From Paraburkholderia youngii (lineage in GTDB: Bacteria > Pseudomonadota > Gammaproteobacteria > Burkholderiales > Burkholderiaceae): DNA of 64,000 bases. Position numbers and translations under genes: made by a program. Numbering within the stretch: the first letter of the stretch is position 1; every line of letters begins with the position of its first letter. Below are positions 1 through 9,368 of the stretch, piece after piece. Location of the stretch: contig NZ_JAALDK010000001.1 in the NCBI RefSeq assembly GCF_013366925.1, positions 2,797,089-2,861,088 of the forward strand. Direction: 5' to 3'. The notes beneath the pieces are model-generated. The model worked only from the letters and a program-made list of their open reading frames with translations, did no database searches and was not told the origin of the DNA.

Positions 1-1
1 G

Positions 2-2674
2 GAGGGGCTCGCGAATACCGACGGCTCGCTCGGCATCCTGCAGCAGGCGTTTCAGGATCGCCATGCATTGCAGTGCGGATACTGCACCCCAGGCATGTTG
101 ACCACACTAACGGAGTTTTTGCGAACCAACCCCGGCCCGTCCGAGGTCGAAGTTCGCGATGCGATCAGCGGGAACATCTGCCGTTGCACGGGCTACCAAG
201 CCATCGTCGAAGCGGCGCTGCTCGCGGCCGCCCGAATGCGCGGCGAGCCCGATCCCGTTTTCGGCGTGGTTACCGCACACTCGATAGAAAGCGATTCCCC
301 GTCGGATTCAACCGTGGGTGCGCGCTATGTCGGCAAACCCGTCAAACGCACCGAAGACCCTGCGCTGCTCAAAGGCGAGGGGCAATTCGTCGACGATATC
401 CACCTTCCCGGAACATTGCATTGCTGTTTCGTGCGATCGTCTCACGCGCACGCCCGCATCAAACACGTCGATAAGCAAGCAGCAGAGGCCGTACCGGGCG
501 TACGGCATGTCTGGACATTCGCTGAACTGGATGAAGCACATCGGCGGCCATTGCCGGTCCTGGCACCCACTCACATGCTGACGGAGCCGCGCATGTGGTC
601 GCCGTTGGCCTCGGACGAGGTGTGCTACGTCGGCGAGGCGATTGCCGTTGTTCTTGCAGAAAGCCGGTACATCGCCGAAGACGCCGCCAACCTGGTGCAG
701 ATCGACTACGAGGTACTGCCGGTCGCAAGCGACATCACGAAGATATTCGATCCGGATGCGCCACGGGCTCACAGCGACGTTCCGACCAATCTCCTCCTCG
801 ACATGCCGTTTGCTTTCGGCGATGTCGACTCGGCCTTCGCGCGCGCCGCGCACGTGGTCAAGCGCGAGATATTCCATCATCGCGGGACTGCGCACCCGAT
901 GGAGTGCCGCGCAACCCTCGCGCGGCTCGATGGCGCTACCGGCGAGTTGACCGTCTGGAATTCGGGCCAGGCACCGCACCTCGAGAGACGTCTTCTTGCG
1001 CAAGCGCTCGGCTACGACGAAGCGAAAATCCGGGTCATCATGCCGGATGTCGGGGGGGCTTTCGGTCCCAAGGGCATTGCCTATCCGGAAGAGTTGGTCG
1101 TGGCCTCGGCGGCACTCAAGCTGGGTGTGCCGGTCAAGTGGACCGAAGATCGGCGCGAGCACTTCCTGTGCATTACCCAGGAGCGCGATCAATTGTGGAA
1201 TCTCGAGATGGCGCTCGACAAGGACGGAAAGATCCTCGGCGTGCGCGGCTCCGTGGTCCACGATAACGGTGCGTACGTGCCTTGGGGCATTGTTGTGCCG
1301 ATCATCGCGGTGACCTCGTCGCTGGGTCCGTACGTCGTCCCGGCATTCGACGTGAAGCTGAAAGTGGCGAGCACGAACATGGTGCCCACCACGCCGGTGC
1401 GTGGCGCGGGGCGGCCAAAAGCGGTATTCGCGATGGAGCGGATGCTCGATGCGGCAGCCGACCAGCTCGGCCTCGCCCGTCTGGAAATTCGACGCCGCAA
1501 TTTCGTACAGCCGGACCAGCTGCCGTACAAAACTGGCCTGATATTCCGCGACGGTTCGCCGATGGTGTATGACTCCGGCGACTATCCGCAGACTCAGGAA
1601 AAGGCAGTCGAGCTTGCCGGTCTGGATGCGTTTCGCGCCCGTCAGGAGGGCGCGCACGCGCAGCAACGGTATCTCGGGATTGGCTTTGCCAACTATGTCG
1701 AGGGTTGCGGCCTCGGTCCCTATGAAGGGGCGGAAGTCACGTTGCAAAACGACGGACGCATACACCTGGACGTCGGTGGTGCCGGCGCGCAAGGGCAAGG
1801 AATGAAAACCATCTTTGCCCAGATCGCTGCCGATCAGCTCGGTGTCGAGATGGATGCCATTACGGTAGTCGTCGGCGATACGAGCAGGCTCGCCATGGGC
1901 ATCGGGACATTCGCGAGCCGGATCACCGTCAACGCCGGCAATGCCGTTCACATCGCATGCGGCAAGCTCGCCGGAAAAATCAGGGGGCTCGCCGCACACG
2001 CCCTGCGTGTACCTCTGGATCAGATCGAGATCGTGCGTGGCGCCGCACGCGTGCGAGGCCAGCCGGACAAGGCGTTGCCGCTCGGGCAAATCGCACGAAT
2101 TTCGTATGGGATAGCTGGGTTCACGCTACCTGACGGACTGGATGCGGGCATGACGGTCACCCATTATTTCTCCCCGAGAGCCAGCGTCTATGCCAACGGA
2201 ACGGCATTCGCGGAAGTCGAGGTGGATATCGGGACTGGCTACGTAAAGGTCTTGCGCTATGGCGTTGCACACGATTGCGGGACCGTTATCAACCCGATGC
2301 TCGTCGAGGGGCAGGTGATTGGCGCGATTTCCCATGGGATCGGAAATACGCTGCTCGAGCGCCACGGCTACGACGAGAATGCCCAGCCGCTTGCGACGAA
2401 TTTCGCCGAATTTCTGCTGCCTACCGCACTCGACATGCCATCCCACATAGAGATGGCGCATCTTGTTTCTCCGTCACCGAACAACCCTCTCGGCGTCAAA
2501 GGGGCCGGGGAGGGCGGGACGATTCCTGCCTCCGCTGCGATCGTCAGTGCCATCGAGGATGCGCTGAGCCGATGGTCGATTCGCTTTGACGAAACACCTG
2601 TGCTGCCTGAAATGATCTTTGATCGTCTGCATGCCGCCGGCGCGTACAGCGACGCCGCCCTCGACACACCTTGA
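2..2674 (+). CDS. Single-chain [2Fe-2S]/molybdopterin hydroxylase, xanthine dehydrogenase family (5' partial)
   Basis: The reading frame is open from base 2, so the N-terminus (roughly the first 80 residues, with the plant-type [2Fe-2S] domain) lies outside the window. What remains begins in the second, helical iron-sulfur domain (CGYCTPGML, then NICRCTGYQ) and runs into a full molybdopterin large subunit with GGAFGPKG, a PVRGAGRP loop and the C-terminal GAGEGG carrying the catalytic Glu. Fe-S and Mo domains on one chain without an FAD domain is the layout of Desulfovibrio aldehyde oxidoreductase (Mop); most family members in this phylum are multi-subunit. Family members hydroxylate a ring carbon or an aldehyde using water. 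The next gene starts 25 bp after the stop, and CoxG and XdhC homologues occur downstream, which supports a maturing Mo enzyme. The electron acceptor and substrate cannot be read from the sequence. Confidence 0.9.
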   Translation, partial: EGLANTDGSLGILQQAFQDRHALQCGYCTPGMLTTLTEFLRTNPGPSEVEVRDAISGNICRCTGYQAIVEAALLAAARMRGEPDPVFGVVTAHSIESDSPSDSTVGARYVGKPVKRTEDPALLKGEGQFVDDIHLPGTLHCCFVRSSHAHARIKHVDKQAAEAVPGVRHVWTFAELDEAHRRPLPVLAPTHMLTEPRMWSPLASDEVCYVGEAIAVVLAESRYIAEDAANLVQIDYEVLPVASDITKIFDPDAPRAHSDVPTNLLLDMPFAFGDVDSAFARAAHVVKREIFHHRGTAHPMECRATLARLDGATGELTVWNSGQAPHLERRLLAQALGYDEAKIRVIMPDVGGAFGPKGIAYPEELVVASAALKLGVPVKWTEDRREHFLCITQERDQLWNLEMALDKDGKILGVRGSVVHDNGAYVPWGIVVPIIAVTSSLGPYVVPAFDVKLKVASTNMVPTTPVRGAGRPKAVFAMERMLDAAADQLGLARLEIRRRNFVQPDQLPYKTGLIFRDGSPMVYDSGDYPQTQEKAVELAGLDAFRARQEGAHAQQRYLGIGFANYVEGCGLGPYEGAEVTLQNDGRIHLDVGGAGAQGQGMKTIFAQIAADQLGVEMDAITVVVGDTSRLAMGIGTFASRITVNAGNAVHIACGKLAGKIRGLAAHALRVPLDQIEIVRGAARVRGQPDKALPLGQIARISYGIAGFTLPDGLDAGMTVTHYFSPRASVYANGTAFAEVEVDIGTGYVKVLRYGVAHDCGTVINPMLVEGQVIGAISHGIGNTLLERHGYDENAQPLATNFAEFLLPTALDMPSHIEMAHLVSPSPNNPLGVKGAGEGGTIPASAAIVSAIEDALSRWSIRFDETPVLPEMIFDRLHAAGAYSDAALDTP

Positions 2675-2699
2675 ACGAAGAACTTGCTGGGATAACGAT

Positions 2700-3947
2700 A
2701 TGGACTCTGGAAAAACTGGTCCGCTGAGCGGTGTGAGGGTTTTAGACCTCACGCAGTTCCTGTCGGGCCCCTTCGGAACGCAAATCCTCGGTGATCTCGG
2801 CGCTGAGATCGTCAAAATCGAGCCGCCGGGGGGCGAGCTCGCGCGCGGCGTGCCGCCCCATTTCGTCGAGGGGGACAGCGCCTACTATCTCGCGGTCAAT
2901 CGCAACAAGAAGAGTGTTGTCATCGACCTCAAGACGGAGAAGGGAGCCGAACTCGTTCGGGAGCTGGCCGCGCATTTCGATGTTCTTGTAGAAAACAATC
3001 GCCCGGGGGTGATGGAGCGACTCGGACTTGGTGAGGCGGAGCTTCGCGCGCGTAATCCACGGCTCGTCTATTGCAGTATCAGCGGGTTCGGACAGACGGG
3101 TCCGGACAGGGATCTACCCGCTTATGACATGATCGTGCAGGCGATGTCGGGGGGCATGAGTCTGACCGGGGAACCCGGCAGTGCGCCCGTTCGCGCCGGC
3201 ATTCCGATTGGCGACCTGGCGGCCGGCATGTACGGCGTGATGGGAATTCTCGCTGCGCTGGTCGAGCGCCAGACTTCTGGCGCAGGACGGTTCGTCGATG
3301 TGTCGATGCTCGACGCGCAAATCGCGATGCTTTGTTATCAAGGTGCCTATTACCTGATGTCTGGCGAAGTACCGGAACCGCAGGGACGAGGCCACGATTC
3401 GATACCGACCTACCGCGCTTTCGAATGTGGCGACGGTGTTTCACTGGTCGTGACCGCCAACACGGAACGCATGTGGGCGGACCTGTGCAAGGCCATTGGT
3501 TTGCCACACCTTGTACACGACCCGCGATTCAAGGATTCGGCCACACGGCTCGTGAACAAGGTGGCGCTATGGGAAATACTGGAGGCGCGCTTCCGTGACG
3601 AACCGGCGCAGAGTTGGCTCGATTCGCTGAATTCGGCCTCAATTCCGGCCGCACTGGTCAAAACAGTCGATAAAGCACTGAATGCCTCTCAGGTCGCGCA
3701 TCGAGACATGATCGTCGAGCTTCGCAGTCGAGCGGGATCTTATGTGCGCGTGCCCGGCAATCCAATCAAGTTTGATGATCCGGGGCGTACCGACGCGAGT
3801 TACCCGCCCCATCTGGGGGAGCACACGAGCATCGTACTCCGGGAGTACATCGGCCTTGATGCCGAGGCACTGAGGACACTTCAGAATCAGGGGGTTGTTC
3901 GGCAGTTTGTACCGGGCATGCCATCACCCGGCGTGAAATCACGATGA
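2700..3947 (+). CDS. CaiB/BaiF class III CoA-transferase
   Basis: This 415-residue protein has the family N-terminus (PLSGVRVLDLTQFLSGPFG) and an Asp at about residue 143 in PAYDMIVQAMSG, where the catalytic Asp that forms the acyl-anhydride/CoA intermediate is expected. Class III enzymes move CoA between carboxylic acids. In this operon it could activate the substrate acid before ring hydroxylation or recycle CoA from a product. The frame is open further upstream to 2619, inside the preceding gene, but the ATG at 2700 gives the canonical start. Its stop overlaps the next start by 4 bp (ATGA), so the two are probably translationally coupled. Confidence 0.9.
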   Translation: MDSGKTGPLSGVRVLDLTQFLSGPFGTQILGDLGAEIVKIEPPGGELARGVPPHFVEGDSAYYLAVNRNKKSVVIDLKTEKGAELVRELAAHFDVLVENNRPGVMERLGLGEAELRARNPRLVYCSISGFGQTGPDRDLPAYDMIVQAMSGGMSLTGEPGSAPVRAGIPIGDLAAGMYGVMGILAALVERQTSGAGRFVDVSMLDAQIAMLCYQGAYYLMSGEVPEPQGRGHDSIPTYRAFECGDGVSLVVTANTERMWADLCKAIGLPHLVHDPRFKDSATRLVNKVALWEILEARFRDEPAQSWLDSLNSASIPAALVKTVDKALNASQVAHRDMIVELRSRAGSYVRVPGNPIKFDDPGRTDASYPPHLGEHTSIVLREYIGLDAEALRTLQNQGVVRQFVPGMPSPGVKSR

Positions 3948-5527
3948 ACGAGGAGATCGGCATGCATGAAAATCTTCTGCTGAAGATGAAGGGTAATGTT
4001 CTGCATATCACCCTGAGCAGTGCTGACGGCAAAAACGAGTTAGATGACTCGATGATGCGAGCGCTCACGCAGGTGATCAGCGATCCTCCCGAGAGCACCG
4101 TGGCCATTGTTTTGTCCGGGGAGGGCGAGAACTTCTGTGGAGGGCGGGCCGCATCGCCACCGCCGGCGCTTTCCCCAACGGAAGATCCACGCCCCGCAAT
4201 CAAGGCACGGGGTGCGGCGCCCATTCTCGCACTCTACGAGGCAATCCGTTCGAGTGCGGTACCTGTTGCCTGCTTCGTCAAAGGGCTCGCTTCGGGTATG
4301 GGTTGCGCAATCGTTGCAGCGAGCGACTATGCGGTCGCCGAAATGCGTAGCCAGTTCGAGGCCGATGAACTCGCGAAGCAGTTTGCTCCTGCACTGCTGA
4401 TGTCCGTTCTCGTCGCGCGTGTCCATGTCAAAGCGATTTCGCGTCTGGTTCTAACGGGCCAGCCCATCGACGCAGCGACCGCCTTGGACTTTGGGCTCAT
4501 CGGCGAAATGGTCGCTCCTTGGGAACTGGACAAAGCGCTGGACGATTTCATTGCCTTCATGAACAGCCGGGCTCCGCAGGCATTACGCGGAGTCAAGACT
4601 TTCCTGCGCGAGTCGCCCGGTCTGCATTCGCCAAAGCTTGCCACGCTTGCTGCCGACGTTCTGGCGGAATCGATTGCGGCACGCCTCGACGTGACAGCGC
4701 CGTTCGTGCCGTCCCACGAGAAGCGGTCTCTGACCGTCGACGGCGAACGCATTGCCTATATTGACGTCGGCAATGGGCCCGCGGTCGTTTTGCTGCATAG
4801 TCTCGGCACATCGAGCGCGCTGTGGGACGACGTTCTGCCCGCACTCACCGCGAAATATAGAGTCGTTGCAATAGATGCCCGAGGTCATGGCGACTCGACG
4901 AAGCGAAGCGCGTGGAATGCGGACGCGGTCGCCAACGACGTCGTCGCAGTGGCGGAGGCCATTGGTCTCGATTGTTTTGGCCTGGTGGGTATCTCGATGG
5001 GGGGACTGACTGCGGTACGCGTTGCCTCGAAGTTGGGTCGACGCGTTGCTGTGATGGTCTTGTCGAGCGCTTACGCGGGCGTTTCGGGACCCGCGGTGGA
5101 AAAGCGGCTCGCCGCAGCCGAAGGGATGCTGAAAAAACTGCCTATGCATCTCTTTGCGCGCATGTACGTGGAGCAGACCCTCCACAGGAACACCGCGTAT
5201 CCGAAGCGGGAACGACTCGCCCAGCAGATTGCGGCTATGGCTTCAACGGATTATCTGGAAATCTTGCGCGCCATTTGCACGGACGACGTGTCCGGACTTT
5301 TGCGCGACATCGAGGTGCCGACGCTCGTGCTGAGCGCCGAACTCGACATGAGCATACCCAGAGCCGTATCGGCGAAGTTGGCACAGGGAATCCGGGGCGC
5401 GAAGGAACGAACGCTGGGCGCTGCCGCGCACCTCTCATGTGTCGATACGCCCGATGCTTACGCGGAAGTCTTATTAGGGTTGTTTGAGAAATACACGGAC
5501 GAAGGTGGGGAAGTATGGAAATCGTAA
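3944..5527 (+). CDS. Enoyl-CoA hydratase/isomerase fused to an alpha/beta-hydrolase
   Basis: This 527-residue protein joins two enzymes. Residues 10-250 are a crotonase-fold domain with an oxyanion-hole-like segment (GLASGMGCA, 114-122). Residues 262-520 are an alpha/beta-hydrolase resembling 3-oxoadipate enol-lactonase, with nucleophile Ser351 in GISMGG, Asp468 in SAELDMS and His496 in AAHLSC. In the crotonase half the first catalytic Glu of classical hydratases (CE in GGGCELA) appears replaced by Ala122, so it may not be a simple hydratase. The pair suggests hydration or ring opening of a CoA thioester followed by lactone or thioester hydrolysis. It overlaps the CoA-transferase by 4 bp and the CoxG gene by 13 bp. 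I do not know a characterised protein with this fusion. Confidence 0.88.
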   Translation: MNEEIGMHENLLLKMKGNVLHITLSSADGKNELDDSMMRALTQVISDPPESTVAIVLSGEGENFCGGRAASPPPALSPTEDPRPAIKARGAAPILALYEAIRSSAVPVACFVKGLASGMGCAIVAASDYAVAEMRSQFEADELAKQFAPALLMSVLVARVHVKAISRLVLTGQPIDAATALDFGLIGEMVAPWELDKALDDFIAFMNSRAPQALRGVKTFLRESPGLHSPKLATLAADVLAESIAARLDVTAPFVPSHEKRSLTVDGERIAYIDVGNGPAVVLLHSLGTSSALWDDVLPALTAKYRVVAIDARGHGDSTKRSAWNADAVANDVVAVAEAIGLDCFGLVGISMGGLTAVRVASKLGRRVAVMVLSSAYAGVSGPAVEKRLAAAEGMLKKLPMHLFARMYVEQTLHRNTAYPKRERLAQQIAAMASTDYLEILRAICTDDVSGLLRDIEVPTLVLSAELDMSIPRAVSAKLAQGIRGAKERTLGAAAHLSCVDTPDAYAEVLLGLFEKYTDEGGEVWKS

Positions 5528-6168
5528 ATCGCTTTTCGGTCGACTCGACTATCGAGAACACCTGGAAGGTACTACTCGACGTGCCGCTGGTCGTGTCCTG
5601 CTTTCCCGGGGCGACGCTGACCGACACACTCGGCAAGGATTCGTATAAGGGGCTGATTCGCATCAAGCTGGGTCCAATCGCGATGGAATTCTCGGGCATG
5701 GTTACCTTGAGCGCTCCGTTGGGCGACGCGTATGCGGCGACCGTTGAGGCCACCTGGCAGGAGACCAAAAACCGCGGATCGGCCACTACGGTGACCACGT
5801 TTTCTCTATCGCGACTCGGTGACGTCGCCGGAACTCAGGTCGACGTCCACACCGCTGTGAAGATGGCGGGGCAGGTGGCGCAGTATGGCCGCGGGGTTGG
5901 AATCATCAACGCCGTATCGGAACAGATGGTCCGTCAATTCGCGGCAAATTTGCTGAAGAAACTCGCGGATCGTCCGGCTGCAATAGCGGCGTCCTTAGCC
6001 GGCGCGGACGCGTTCGCCTCAACGTCCACTGGAGAAAGAGAACCCGTGGCGGCAAGACGCAGCGACAACACTGCGGGCTCAACGAACGAGATTTCCGTGC
6101 TCGGCCTGGTGTGGGCAACGGTGGTTGCAAAATGCAGGCAGTGGTTTGCCAGCGCGCATTCATCATAG
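5515..6168 (+). CDS. CoxG-like SRPBCC-fold protein
   Basis: This 217-residue protein begins with a START/SRPBCC-type domain (MEIVNRFSVDSTIENTWKVL) and has the CoxG pattern of a ligand-binding N-terminal half, a low-complexity linker (about 150-190) and a short hydrophobic C-terminal segment (ISVLGLVWATVVAKC) that may anchor it to the membrane. CoxG homologues accompany CO-dehydrogenase-like Mo hydroxylases and are thought to recruit or deliver the enzyme or a lipophilic electron carrier. It starts inside the 3' end of the fusion gene, so it belongs to the same transcript. Its presence next to a Mop-like enzyme argues that the Mo hydroxylase is membrane-associated. Confidence 0.85.
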   Translation: MEIVNRFSVDSTIENTWKVLLDVPLVVSCFPGATLTDTLGKDSYKGLIRIKLGPIAMEFSGMVTLSAPLGDAYAATVEATWQETKNRGSATTVTTFSLSRLGDVAGTQVDVHTAVKMAGQVAQYGRGVGIINAVSEQMVRQFAANLLKKLADRPAAIAASLAGADAFASTSTGEREPVAARRSDNTAGSTNEISVLGLVWATVVAKCRQWFASAHSS

Positions 6169-6317
6169 TTCTCTTCGTTGATTTTTCTGTTCAATTTGGC
6201 CCGGTTGGAAAAAGGCAGCAGCTTCTACTGAGCCTTGCGATGCACGGCACACGATGGCATCGAAGTGCGGGCGAGTGCTTCGATAATTATAAGCAGTACA
6301 ACGAAGGAGATGAGCAG

Positions 6318-7604
6318 ATGGAGACGAACTCGACTACGTTCGAGTCGACAGACCGTAGGAGCAATTTCGGTGCTTCTGTCGTGGGCAAGGCAGCCTGGAT
6401 TGTCCTTGCGTCCGCGTTTATAGGGTGGATGTTCGATGCGATGGATCTCTACCTTTTCACCATGATCATGGTGCCGGCCCTTCACGACCTGCTCGGGCCT
6501 TCACAAGGCAGCGCCCTGCAGATCGGAGCGCTCATTGTCGGCGCGAAACTGGTTTGCTGGGGCATCGGCGGCATTCTGTTTGGCGTCCTGGCCGACCGAT
6601 TTGGGCGAGCTCGAGTCATGCTCGGCACGATGCTGATCTACTCGGTATTCACGGCGGCCGGTGCCTTGGCGCAGGACTGGCATCAACTCCTCGCGTTTCA
6701 GATGCTGGCGGGTTTTGGAATAGGGGGTGAATGGGCCGCTGGCGCCGCGCTTGTCGTGGAGACCTGGCCGGAAAAACACAGGGCGAAGGCTGTCCAGGTC
6801 ATGCAGGTTGCCAATGTGGTAGGGCTGATTGCCGCGTCCGCGATTGCGATCCTTCTGTCAGGTGCTGGATGGCGTTGGGTGCTCGGCGTGGGGGCGGTAC
6901 CGGCAATCGCGAGCCTGGGCCTGCGGTTCATCACACCGGAATCGGCTAGTTGGGAGCAGTCGCGTGCGGCCGAAATTCGTCACGCAGGTCCGAGAATGGG
7001 CTCGATTTCCGAGATATTCGGCCGTCAATTGCGTCGTCGGACCGTGGTGGGCACGCTCATTGCCTCGGCAATGATGATCGGTAGCTGGGGGGCATCCATC
7101 CTATTTCCCGCATTGCTGAGAGAGTTCTTCCCATCCGCCGGCAACCCGGAATTCACCAGGCAGACCGGCATCGCGTTCATGGCGACCAACCTCGGCGCGG
7201 TACTTGGATTCGCTTCGATTCTGCTCCTCGTCACTTTAATACCGCGTATCTCCAGACGGGCCGTCTATGCGGTGTTTTGCGCAGGCGCCTGGATTGCAGG
7301 CGTTGCACTTTTTGGCGGCGCGAAAACACTGGGGACGTTGTATGTCGCGATGCTTGGGTTCGGCTTTTTCGGATTGGGCGGGTTTGGGATAGTCGCGCTG
7401 TACCTGACGGAGCTTTATCCGCTCCATGTTCGCGCCACGGGCCAAGGCTTCGCCTGGAATATGGCACGTCTGTTCACCGCGCTTGGACCGTTGATCGTGT
7501 CGTCTGCGTCGGCAAATCTGGGATTTCGTGTGGTGGGAATCGCTCTCGCAACCGTATTCGGAATCGGACTGGCCGCTATATTTTTTGGCCCGGAAACTGG
7601 CTGA
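6318..7604 (+). CDS. MFS transporter, probably acid/H+ symporter, 3' end cut by an IS remnant
   Basis: This roughly 428-residue, 12-helix major-facilitator protein carries the loop 2-3 signature (GVLADRFGRARVML) and a GIGGEWAAGAALVVETWP segment typical of sialate/aromatic-acid type symporters. The ATG at 6318 follows AAGGAGA at 6304-6310; the longer frame from 6111 lacks such a site and overlaps CoxG. It is presumably the uptake system for the substrate of the upstream enzymes. The protein stops right at GPETG, where relatives normally continue as PET-R/K-G plus a short cytoplasmic tail, and IS110 sequence begins at this point. All 12 helices seem intact, so it may still work. Confidence 0.85.
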   Translation: METNSTTFESTDRRSNFGASVVGKAAWIVLASAFIGWMFDAMDLYLFTMIMVPALHDLLGPSQGSALQIGALIVGAKLVCWGIGGILFGVLADRFGRARVMLGTMLIYSVFTAAGALAQDWHQLLAFQMLAGFGIGGEWAAGAALVVETWPEKHRAKAVQVMQVANVVGLIAASAIAILLSGAGWRWVLGVGAVPAIASLGLRFITPESASWEQSRAAEIRHAGPRMGSISEIFGRQLRRRTVVGTLIASAMMIGSWGASILFPALLREFFPSAGNPEFTRQTGIAFMATNLGAVLGFASILLLVTLIPRISRRAVYAVFCAGAWIAGVALFGGAKTLGTLYVAMLGFGFFGLGGFGIVALYLTELYPLHVRATGQGFAWNMARLFTALGPLIVSSASANLGFRVVGIALATVFGIGLAAIFFGPETG

Positions 7605-7929
7605 AAAAACGCCAGCATGTTTTCGCTCGGGGCGCGAGGTCGCCGCATTCCTGGGCCTGGTGCCCCGACAAAGCGGCACGGGAGGCCGCGTGAAGCTCCT
7701 GGGCATCACCAAACGAGGCGATGTCTACTTGCGAACCTTACTGATCCACGGCGCACGCTCAGTGCTCACCCATTCGAAGCACCTGAGCGACTCGCTGCAA
7801 CGTTCGCTCGCCCGACGACCCTTCAACGTAGCGGTCGTCGCACTGGCCAACAAGATGGCACGCACGATCTGGGCGCTACTTGCCCACGCTCGTACGTATC
7901 AACCCGACTACGTGGCGCATGCCACATAG
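7605..7929 (+). pseudogene. IS110-family transposase, C-terminal remnant
   Basis: In frame with the codon run that overlaps the end of the MFS gene, this segment encodes the C-terminal Transposase_20 domain of an IS110/IS1111 transposase: SGREVAAFLGLVPRQ, LLGITKRGDVYLRTLLIHG and ALANKMARTIWALLAH are diagnostic. The N-terminal DEDD catalytic domain is missing, so it cannot transpose. About 220 bp after its stop, up to roughly 8150, lack any gene and probably represent the right end of the element. The left junction lies within a few bases of the MFS stop codon. Confidence 0.85.
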
Positions 7930-8194
7930 AACATCAACTCACTAAGGAGACTGGTCGCTAATAGGTTGCGCAGGTTGAGATACATGTGATGGCAAAACAG
8001 GTAGGACCGCGGGAAAGCAAACCTGAATCTTGTCCTTCGAGGGCACAGAGGAGTTGAGCCCTTCCCCGGCAGATTCCATCAGGGCCAGCGGACCGCCATC
8101 CGCGTCACAGGCGGGATATAAGTCTGCATCCTCATCCTGTCCGCCGCACACCAAATATCACCTGACAAACCGGGAGGCGTCCATATAAGACAAC
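7930..8194. other. Probable IS110 right-end DNA and porin leader
   Basis: No coding frame here is convincing. The first ~220 bp probably belong to the IS remnant because they continue directly from its stop codon. The last ~40 bp carry a GGGAGG-type ribosome-binding site (about 8170-8176) for the porin. I could not locate terminal inverted repeats, as expected for an IS110-type end. Confidence 0.4.
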
Positions 8195-9340
8195 ATGAAT
8201 TTGAAAGTGATCGTCGCGTCGACGCTCGTTGCTTGGGCGGTCACGGCACACGCGCAATCATCTGTGACGCTGTATGGCGCCATCGACACCGGATTGCTGT
8301 ATCAAAGCGCGAATGCGCCTAATTTCCAGTCGAAAGTGAATCTCGGGCACGTGTACGAACTCAAGGACGCGGGGATCTTCACCAGTTTCTGGGGGCTCAA
8401 GGGTACCGAAGACATCGGAGGCGGCTACAAGGTCAACTTCAGGCTCCAGGGAGCATTTACCAGCACCAATGGAAGGTTCGGGCTGTCCGACACGCCAGGC
8501 TCCGCCGCAATCTTCAGCCAGCAATCGACGTTGGGCGTCTCCGGTCCTTTCGGCTCGATCGACGCGGGCCGTCAGTTCGTGCCGATGATATTTGCGATGG
8601 CCGACACTGACGTACGGAGTGCTCAATTCTTCGGCAGTATCCTCACCGCGTGGCTTGGCATGAATCAGGCTGCAGGCTGGCAAGGCACCAGTACAAACGG
8701 AGCGATCGGTGCGTTGTACGACTCCAACGCGATTGTTTATCAGTCGCCGAAGTTTCACGGTATATCGCTTGGTCTCGAATACGCGCCGGGTGGTGTCGCT
8801 GGTCAATTCCAGGGCGGCACGCGCGAGTCGGCAGTGCTCCGGTATTCGAACTACGGTCTGAACCTCTCGGCTGTCTACTATAACGGCCACGACACCAATC
8901 CGTTCACGACGACGGCCACCGGCGGGATCATCACGGCGCCACCCACGGGGCTCAATAACAACCGTTTCTACTATTTCGGCGCGATGTACACGTTCCACGA
9001 TCTGTCAGTGTCGACGTCATACAGCATCGGCAGGAATCCGGCGAACAGTGGTCAGAACGACTTCGAGATGATTTCCGGGGGGCTCGGCTACAAGTTCACG
9101 CCTTCCCTCAAGGTCACCTCGGGCTTCTATTACCTCAAGGATCGCAACGTTTCATCCAATCAATCGGATTCGTACGCGGTGGGTGCCGAATACAGTTTGT
9201 CCAGGACCACCATCGCCTATGTACAGATTGGCCATGTCAATAACCGGGGCAAGATGAGCCAGACGATCGCCTATGGCGCGCCGGTTCCCGAGGGTACTTC
9301 AAGCACCGCGGCGATGCTCGGCATCCGCCACGCGTTCTGA
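8195..9340 (+). CDS. Burkholderia-type general porin (OmpC family)
   Basis: This 381-residue outer-membrane protein has a signal peptide ending in TAHA before QSSVTLYGAIDTGLLY, the classic mature start of betaproteobacterial 16-stranded porins. It ends in LGIRHAF, with the C-terminal Phe recognised by the BAM machinery, and has the expected SSVTLYG, NLGHVYELKDAG and LGVSGPFGSIDAGRQF blocks. It forms a trimeric channel for small hydrophilic solutes. Its place between the MFS gene and xdhC suggests it admits the substrate of this catabolic cluster, although the IS remnant may have changed how it is transcribed. Confidence 0.92.
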   Translation: MNLKVIVASTLVAWAVTAHAQSSVTLYGAIDTGLLYQSANAPNFQSKVNLGHVYELKDAGIFTSFWGLKGTEDIGGGYKVNFRLQGAFTSTNGRFGLSDTPGSAAIFSQQSTLGVSGPFGSIDAGRQFVPMIFAMADTDVRSAQFFGSILTAWLGMNQAAGWQGTSTNGAIGALYDSNAIVYQSPKFHGISLGLEYAPGGVAGQFQGGTRESAVLRYSNYGLNLSAVYYNGHDTNPFTTTATGGIITAPPTGLNNNRFYYFGAMYTFHDLSVSTSYSIGRNPANSGQNDFEMISGGLGYKFTPSLKVTSGFYYLKDRNVSSNQSDSYAVGAEYSLSRTTIAYVQIGHVNNRGKMSQTIAYGAPVPEGTSSTAAMLGIRHAF

Positions 9341-9368
9341 TCTCACGCCGGCCGAACTGGAGCATTCG

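Noticed and set aside
308..2089. Long minus-strand frame opposite the Mo hydroxylase
   Set aside because: High-GC antisense frame with His/Arg-rich product and no family motif; typical of strong coding bias on the other strand.
7528..7604. IS110 remnant starting inside the MFS gene
   Set aside because: Upstream codons of that frame read through the MFS gene out of phase and do not match any transposase; homology starts about 7605.
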